A stretch of DNA of 64,000 nucleotides from Prunus persica (taxonomy: Eukaryota; Streptophyta; Magnoliopsida; Rosales; Rosaceae). Where the stretch lies: assembly GCF_000346465.2 (NCBI RefSeq), contig NC_034014.1, positions 8,639,020 through 8,703,019 on the forward strand, written 5' to 3'. The notes below the pieces were generated by a model. It was not told the origin of the DNA and searched no databases. It saw only the letters and a list, made by a program, of their open reading frames with translations. Shown one piece after another: positions 56,601 through 64,000 of this stretch; position 1 is the stretch's first letter, and every line of letters begins with the position of its first letter. A program made the position numbers and the translations under genes.

Positions 56601-58766
56601 TTGAACATATGAGAAAAATAGAACATTGACCAAGTCTGCAAGACTTAGACTTAGCTTTAGACTTGCAGGGAGGGACGTTACACAGTCATTATCATGATCT
56701 TTCTTCATCAAAGTTATGTTTTAATATTTTTTTTTATCATAAATGAAATTGGTTGACTTCTAGTTCCTTCATTCCTGGCTAAAATCATGCCATTGCCAAA
56801 GTTTTGAATTTTAAAAGAGACAATGTATATGGTCTTCAACAGTCAAACTGGATAAATTGAAAATTTGAACTCAAGTGATTGTCAAGTTACTAATCAGACG
56901 CAGTAATTACTAGTTACTTCTTGTTAAAGTAACTTGATAAAGCATTGCATATATTTTTGCTCATATTGCACTGCATATTAGTAGTTTCTTGCTAAAATGG
57001 TAATGCATATTCTAATTACAACTGCAACATTCAACTCAGAGTATTTGCAGTTTTGAATTTGACATATGAAAACATTGCAGGGACCGCTGGTGTGTGGAGA
57101 ATTGCTGCTATTAATGAGGCAGGCGGGTGGAAGGACCGGACGACAGTGGAGGATATGGATCTTGCTGTCCGGGCTAGTCTCAGAGGCTGGAAATTTTTGT
57201 ACCTTGGTGACCTTCAGGTATTTGTTAACCGAATATGTATGTACATTGAACAAATCAAATGGTTCATCCATAGGTGAAGTCTAACTACAATAGGGATGAC
57301 ATGAACACAATTTCTGATCTTTATCTATGTTTCAGGTGAAAAGTGAACTTCCAAGTACTTTCAATGCCTTCCGTTTCCAGCAGCACAGATGGTCTTGTGG
57401 TCCTGCTAATCTGTTTAGGAAAATGGTGATGGAAATAGTAAAAACTAAGGTGAGTTCCTTTTAATTATATTACTCACTTGTGCCCCTAATGCAATTTCTT
57501 CTTCTTCCATCTTCTTTCTTCATATGTTATAATTATGTTTCTTGTATGTGTGTTGCAGAAAGTTACATTGTGGAAGAAATTTTATGTCATATACAGTTTC
57601 TTCTTTGTCCGAAAGATCATAGCCCACATGGTGACCTTCTTCTTTTACTGCGTTGTACTTCCTCTGACCATTTTGGTTCCTGAAGTTTATGTTCCAATCT
57701 GGGGAGCAGTTTATATTCCTTCCATCATCACCATTCTAAACTCAGTTGGAACTCCAAGGTCTTGTAGACTCTACACTTGATTTCTTCATTAATTACTTTT
57801 ATTACATGTTCTTCAATCTTATGAAAGTAATCAATCTTCTTCTTGAATTTATGCAGGTCGATTCACCTGTTGTTTTACTGGATCCTTTTCGAGAACGTGA
57901 TGTCTTTGCACCGGACCAAGGCAACTTTGATTGGCCTGCTAGAAACAGGGAGGGCCAATGAGTGGGTTGTCACTGAAAAACTGGGAGATATTGTCAAGAA
58001 CAAAGCAGCAGAGGCTGCCAAGAAACCAGCCCCAAAATTTTTCAAAAGGCCAAAGTTCAAGTTTGGCAACAGGTAAAATTTCGTTAAACACTTTTATTCT
58101 TTCTACTGCAGACTTGCTTATTTTATTTTTCCATGTGCAATGTGCATAGAAATTTGTAACTATTTGCATTGACACCACATCTACACTGGCACACAGAGAG
58201 CTCTGTCTTTTCTGCATAACTTTAAGCCTTGGCTAAAAAACCAAATCACATGCACCATATGTTTTAATTATTTGCCAACATTAACCTAATCCCACAAGTA
58301 AGAATAATTATTTCTGTTTTTACCCTTTTCATTACTGGAGATCAGAATCTTTGCATTGGTCTATCCACCTAAGTATCATATAAATCAACTGCTGCTGGCA
58401 TATGACAGCAGATGAGAGTTTATTAAGAGTAAACATGTGGGATTAGGAAAATAATATTATCTATTGGTGTTATGAAACCATCCCAAGCCTGTTCTTTATT
58501 ACCTTCTGCTTTGTCCTTTAATGTTTTTTCTTATTCTTTCCAACACCGTTTCCCCTAATATGCAATCTTTTATATCTGTTGATCCTTGGTTAAACATTAA
58601 CAGGCTTCACCTCTTGGAGCTGGGATTTGGGGCCTTTCTGTTCGTCTGTGGATGCTATGATTATGTGCATGGGAAGAACAACTACTTTGTATACCTCTTC
58701 CTCCAAACCATTACGTTCTTGATCTGCGGATTTGGCTACGTTGGAACCATCATCCCCAGTTCTTAA
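53687..58766 (+). CDS. CSLA9: Glucomannan 4-beta-mannosyltransferase, CSLA9-like, 9 exons
   Basis: Exons 53687-54016, 54168-54266, 54600-54852, 56280-56390, 57081-57217, 57336-57449, 57559-57758, 57857-58072 and 58604-58766 join in frame to 540 aa, close to the usual CSLA length. All introns are GT-AG. It is a GT2-family Golgi enzyme that polymerises GDP-mannose (and GDP-glucose) into the (gluco)mannan backbone. An N-terminal membrane segment (about residues 37-70) precedes the cytosolic catalytic core with DD (135-136), DAD (195-197), VED (287-289) and QQHRW (324-328), the full D,D,D,QxxRW set. Several C-terminal membrane helices follow, ending [12 protein letters not shown]. No lesion is seen. 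The CSLA9 label is by overall resemblance; another CSLA2/9-group member is possible. Confidence 0.95.
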
Positions 58767-61700
58767 TCAGCAGCGCTTCGTAGTTAAATTATATAGATTA
58801 GTTGACACAATCTCCCCTATTGTTTCTCATGCCATGCCAGCATATTTCTCATCTTCAACAAAGATTTAAGTAAGTAGGGTTCTATGAGCAAATGTTGGTT
58901 GCAACTTGGATTATTTTCAGCTGAGCAAAATTCATCTTGCAATGGAAAAAAAAAAAAAAAAAAAAAAGGTTCTTCCTGCACCTTCCTCGTCGAATCTCAT
59001 GTCACAGTTCAAGTATACCTGGAAATTTTCAGAGAAAAAACAAATGCTGATAGCTGAACACATTATACAGAGTGAATTGTCAAGGAAGAAGCAGACGTCA
59101 TGGTTTTTTTTATATAAATGTTTTTCAAGGACAAGGAAATAGTACTATTCTCTTTAAATAGATTGCTTGTAATTGTGAAGTTTTGTTCTTCTTTCTTGGG
59201 TTTGCCAGCTATAGTTTTTTTTTTCCTTGGATTGTGGGGAATAAGCTCCTGGATGAAAAAAAGAAAAAAGAAATTTAGTTGAAGTTGTAGTCTTGTAATC
59301 AAAATTTACTTATCATTTGATAATCATCATATATTCATATGCTTAGTCATTTTAGATTGTATCAGATTGATCAACTCCATTGATTAATAAGTTTGACAGT
59401 CTTTGTAAGGCTGCCAATGGTTTCCTTCGGCCCCTTCATCTGAAATTATGGTGGCAGAAATGGTTAAATTATTTCTGATAAAAAAAAAAAAGGTTAAATG
59501 ATTCATGGAATTCTGCTGAATTTTATATGAACCATACTCCTTTCTGTGATTCTTGATAGCCAGTGTATGCAACACAATTTCTAAAGTTTGGATATATGCA
59601 CGTTGCCTGTCTGACTCAGATTCAGAGCTTTGTCGTTCCAAAGGCCCCACTTGCATATGTAAATCATGAGCTGTGACATAAAGGCACTAGAACAGAAGCA
59701 GCATCCAAGAAAATTGAAATTCATCGGTTGACTATTCACACTGATTATTTTTACTTTATGCTGAGGGATATGCTTTGGGTCACTGGCCTTAGGGCGTGAG
59801 AGATTCTTAGCCGTTAATGAAAATGAGATTTACAATGTATAAACGATTAGATTCCGGCCATTTGTACATGGGAGACTGATCTTAACAAAAAATTTAAATC
59901 TCTACTATATAAAATATGGATAACAAAATGATGAAGATATGTGATAATTGACCGCTTGTCTTGTTAGATTGTAAAACTGAATCATTAGTCATGTTGATTG
60001 TTTCTTGAAAGTGTGATCCAAATTCACGATCATACAATATAAAAATATGTATGGCAAGAAAATATTAATCGTTATAATATTACTCGAGCTTGGGAAATTT
60101 TTAATCGTTGATGGGTATGAGACTCACGTTAGCAAATGTATCAACAATTATACTTGCATCTAGACACGATCTTGTTATAAAGTTCTTATGTTGTCAGACT
60201 ATAAAACTGCTTCAGTAATCATGTTGATTCTTTCTTAAATGCGTGATACATACCCACAATTGGACAGCGTAAAGATATGTCTCGCAAAAGACATGTCTCA
60301 GAAAAATGCTAAGCATCTATAAAATTACAGTAGAATCTATAACCAGTGTTGTTAAGGCAACTGCTTTTATAAGGTTTAAGGTAACAAAGCGTCACCCAGT
60401 CACTCACCTCACCATCTGCCCTAAACCTGCCCCGACAAGTAGGGCAGGACATTCTGGACCATGTCACTTTTCATGCCTGTCTCAATCTTTTTTTTTTTTC
60501 TTTCTTTGATGCGATCAATCATTAATTTGTAGCCTGTGATGATATGTATAATTTCATCACTGTCCAGCTTTACTGCCTTGTTATAATTAATCAGTTAAAA
60601 AGGATAAGCAAAAGAGGTTTAAACTTGAGATTAAAGTAAGCATATGATGATTATGGTTTTGGGTTTACTTGCATTTGAAGTGTCATTATCTGTTTAAACT
60701 TTTTCTTTACTTGAATCAATGTGTGTCTGCACTCTGCAGTGCAGGCCTTGTGATAATAATAATGTGTATACATTATAATAACAGGGAGGAGATTATATTT
60801 TTTATATATTTTTTTTAATGCAGATAAAATATACAATGGAAACTTCGAAAGCAAGTTGCTCTGATAGGTTTGTCATACCAAAGAGATAATATTAACATGG
60901 CAGAAAACAATGGGCTAATTGGAGGAAAAACCCTCCCTTCTTTCATCTATCTTTTTGGTCAATTGACAAAGTTACCATATACTTATAATTTCATTTTGAT
61001 CTTTTAATTCAGTTTTTAAGTTATGTGGTTCTTCAATTATGTGTCGTTTTCGTTCTTATCGTCAATCTCGTTAATTTTTTTTATTTATGATTATTAAGAA
61101 TAAAATCATACATTTCATCCATCACTTATATTCAATCTTATGTATAAGAAACTCATGGTTGTAAATAGAAATAAATTTAAATACAAGAAAATATATTGAA
61201 TTTTTTTCTCTCTCTCTTTTGGGGGGTAGGGTAGGGAGCAATCAAACTTAGCATATACCACATAGTTATTCTTTTCTCCATTATTATGATGTTCAGAAGA
61301 ATGAACAAAGCATTCTGGTAATGCAGAGCTGGCCATGTTCAATTTAGAGGGTGAGTGCCCACTTGCTCTCTATGCTAAATACAGCAGGTCTTCATATTGC
61401 CAACTACACTTTGTCAGAAAATGTCACCATGTGGTCTTTTGTGACATTATTATTACCAATCCACAAATGGTGTGGTTCCTACCAAACTCCTAAGTTCTAA
61501 GCCAAAAAGCTTTTGTTCCTACCAGACTTGATCCCCACTCCTAACTCCAAACTCCTATATCTACATACTCACCTTTTCTTTTTCTTTCTTCTTTCTCTCC
61601 TTTTTGTAACAAATCCACCTAGACTTACTTGATCAAAAGGTTTTCTTTAGATCAAATCTAGCAAATAATACACATTGTTCAAGTTGTAATGTGATCAATT

Positions 61701-64000
61701 AAGTTTCTTAAACGCAACCGTCTATCCATATTTACGTAACTGAGTATAATTTACTAGTGTCGAAATCATTTATGCGTGTGGAAGGCTTATGCTAATAAAA
61801 TCTGTGATAAAAAAAGAAGGATAACCAACAAAAACTCTGAAAATGGTAGTTGAGTTGAGAGAGCAAAGAATGGCATAAATGAGGTGAACGGGCTTTTGGA
61901 AGTGTCGGCGGCCGTATTGAGATTTAACTTCAACATATTGTATGGTCCATAGTTTGATTCCTTTATGACCTAAACATAAATAATTGATTTCCTTACGATA
62001 TCATATTTATATAAAGTGGCACATGCCTATACCAGATGCTTACGTCAGTGTATAGATCACTTGTCTTTTTCAACTTCCAACCGTTAAGATTTGCAAAAAT
62101 TAAAAAAGAAGAAAAGGCTAAATGGGTTTCTAAATATTTGGTTCCACAGTTTCTCCAACCGACACACACAGAATTAAAGGCAGCCGGCAGTCCAAATGCA
62201 ATTTAGTTTTTCTTATTTCTTTCACCAATTTAACAAGTTAGCATTTGCCAACGGGTCTAGCTTAAAGTTCTTAGGTTAAAATTATAGTTGTGTGTGTGAG
62301 AAAAATCTCTTTTTAATTTAAATTTTTTAATTTAGACTATTATTTGTATTAAAAAAATAAATATTTTATTTATATTACTTGTTTGGAAGGTTTGCTTAGG
62401 AATTTCTTCAGCGTCTCCCCCCGATCATATGTACTTATAAAATTTAATATGTCATAGTCAAAGACGTTAACCTGTCTGGCTCATATTATAGGTAGGTATA
62501 AAAGTAGGTATTTCTTTTCTAAAGTGAAATGTTACAAAACCCTTTAAAACTATTTCGATATTTAGACATGTAGAATGTGTGTTGAAATTATACTACAGTA
62601 ATTCATCACCATCACGTGTATTGATCGTAGATGTATTATAAATTTCACGTGCATCAACGGTCAGAAAACGTCCATGCTTACGTCTCTAATTTGTCAATAG
62701 ATTATGTGATTAGTTGGTGAGGGGTCTCCTCATAGTCACACACATACAATTGCTATGTGCTGGCTTGGGATAATTGGTATTTGGATTGAGTCTTGTCTTT
62801 ATTGACCATTGCCCCTCAATTATGGAATTCAAGCGTCAATTCTAGCATTGGCATGGGGTCGGCCCCAATTTAATAAAATTCCACATGTCTCTCTCTTTCA
62901 ATCTCTCTCTCTCTCTCCATCATTTTCCTCTTTTTTTTGTTTAAGTACAAACGATACTGGGGAGGGAGAAATCGAATCTAAAATCTCAAGTGAATGAGTA
63001 GATGTTCTTAGCAATTTGAACTACAAACTCCTTGCCACCGTCTTTCCTGTACAAGAGCTGTCACATAATAAATAGAGAACTTTAGTTGTGCATGTGATTT
63101 TGTTTTTGTGGTTGGACCAAATCCTATACATATAAGTAACACAGAAATTAAGCGGATCTAATCTTAAGAAGAAGTATATAAAGGTTGACACTTGACACAA
63201 TGAGAACAAGCATGTAACATGTTGAGTTTGAATCTATGAAATCTGTGAGATGATGATGGTGATGATGTGGGAATATATGGCAAAAAGAGGGAACCAATAG
63301 TCTAGAGCCACATCATCTCATCCCATTCCATCACACATCGATCTGCAATGAATAAAATAAAACTTATAAGAGAGTGATTAACGGTAAGGCATGTGTAGGG
63401 ATCACCATTCACCAATGGTGAAGCAGCATGTCCAACACCGAGAAACAGACGAGAGAGAGATTTACAAACAAAATCCTGAAATAAACGCAGAAAAGGATGC
63501 CCAAAAGTCCAATTTTCCTGCTGGAATTAACATGCTTGCACACGATTCTGACCTTGCCCTACGTGTTTTTCTTTATTATTATTATTTATAAATCGATTGT
63601 CTGCATTCATTTTCTAGGGGAAAAAGAAAGGTGGAAAAGAAAAAGGAGGATATCATTTTGTTGACCATGTGATTTGAGGTGGAATGGTTGATACTAATTT
63701 CAGGCATCAATTGGGATTAGTGGGGGAAGTTGACATAAGTAGTTGGTGGATATTTTTTTATTTTTTTTATTTTTTTAAAAGTGTTAAGTATAAATTTTTT
63801 AAAAAGATTGGAAAAGGCCATAACCTTATCTTGGACTTGGACTATAAGAACAAGGACTCTAACTCAAACCAACCCGAATTGTACAGCTCCAAGATCCAAC
63901 CCAAATGCTCATATTATGCATTACATCCCTCAAAGTTCATATCCTCTTACAATACCCAGTTCAGTTTTTGTTCTTTTGGGCCTTGTGCCCTCACATGTAC
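58767..64000. other. 3' flank of the CSLA9-like gene and gene-free intergenic DNA
   Basis: The first few hundred bases are probably the 3' UTR; a run of 22 A at 58946-58967 lies there. Beyond it I see no gene. There is a diverged direct repeat (59945-60045 against 60180-60285), CT-rich runs near 61208 and 62890, and AT-rich sequence. Frames such as 63391-63591 have no recognised domain. Confidence 0.5.
59945..60285. repeat. Diverged direct duplication
   Basis: Two stretches about 235 bp apart share the order GACTATAAAACTG/GATTGTAAAACTG, AATCATGTTGATT/AGTCATGTTGATT, TTTCTT, GTGAT and AAAGATATGT/AAATATGT. They appear to be an old tandem duplication, non-coding. Confidence 0.45.

Noticed and set aside
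61220..61240. G-run TTTTGGGGGGTAGGGTAGGG as a possible G-quadruplex
   Set aside because: Only three separated G tracts; a fourth would need splitting the first with no loop.

Overview
This is nuclear DNA from a flowering plant, a eudicot. The genes have many introns with GT-AG (once GC-AG) borders, and the AT-rich intergenic space is filled with plant retroelements (TRIM, Ty1/copia, Ty3/gypsy, L1-type LINE) and small hAT and Mutator-like elements. The repeat content and gene style suggest Rosaceae, perhaps Prunus, but that is an impression and not shown here.

Three host genes are clear. An AT-hook/PPC (AHL) DNA-binding protein lies on + at 5751-8521 (5 exons, 352 aa). A GABA transporter 1-like amino-acid permease lies on - at 14170-9180 (7 exons) and converges on it; all its splice sites look intact, but exon 3 has lost about 31 nt, so the frame is broken in this sequence. 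A CSLA9-type glucomannan 4-beta-mannosyltransferase lies on + at 53687-58766 (9 exons, 540 aa), with a TATA box, a long (GA)n leader and a possible leader intron. These genes have unrelated roles (chromatin/transcription, amino-acid transport, hemicellulose synthesis) and no sign of joint regulation.

The rest is repeats. From 1.8 to 3.9 kb a tandem TRIM retroelement (LTR-int-LTR-int-LTR, target duplication CAATA) carries a hAT MITE and a Mutator-type MITE inside it. From 16.05 to 19.67 kb two inverted repeats of about 235 bp enclose the 3' part of a gypsy element. A 467-bp TRIM sits at 20.1-20.6 kb. From 22.1 to 33.1 kb a dead BED-finger/DUF659/hAT-dimerisation transposase-like gene is split by a non-autonomous LTR element (22417-25516) and by a full-length L1-type LINE (26131-32187) with an unusually long target duplication of about 90 bp. 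From 33 to 53 kb there are only repeats: four-member hAT family elements with near-perfect 8-bp target duplications (one of them in the TRIM), a possible long solo LTR, MITEs, SINE-like fragments, a copia RNase H remnant and many (TA)n tracts. The 5.2 kb after the mannosyltransferase holds no gene I can support.

I saw no tRNA, rRNA, CRISPR or organellar sequence. No wholly new system was evident. The points most worth checking are the transporter deletion, the self-complementary priming region of the LTR element, the 90-bp LINE target duplication and the nested TRIM.
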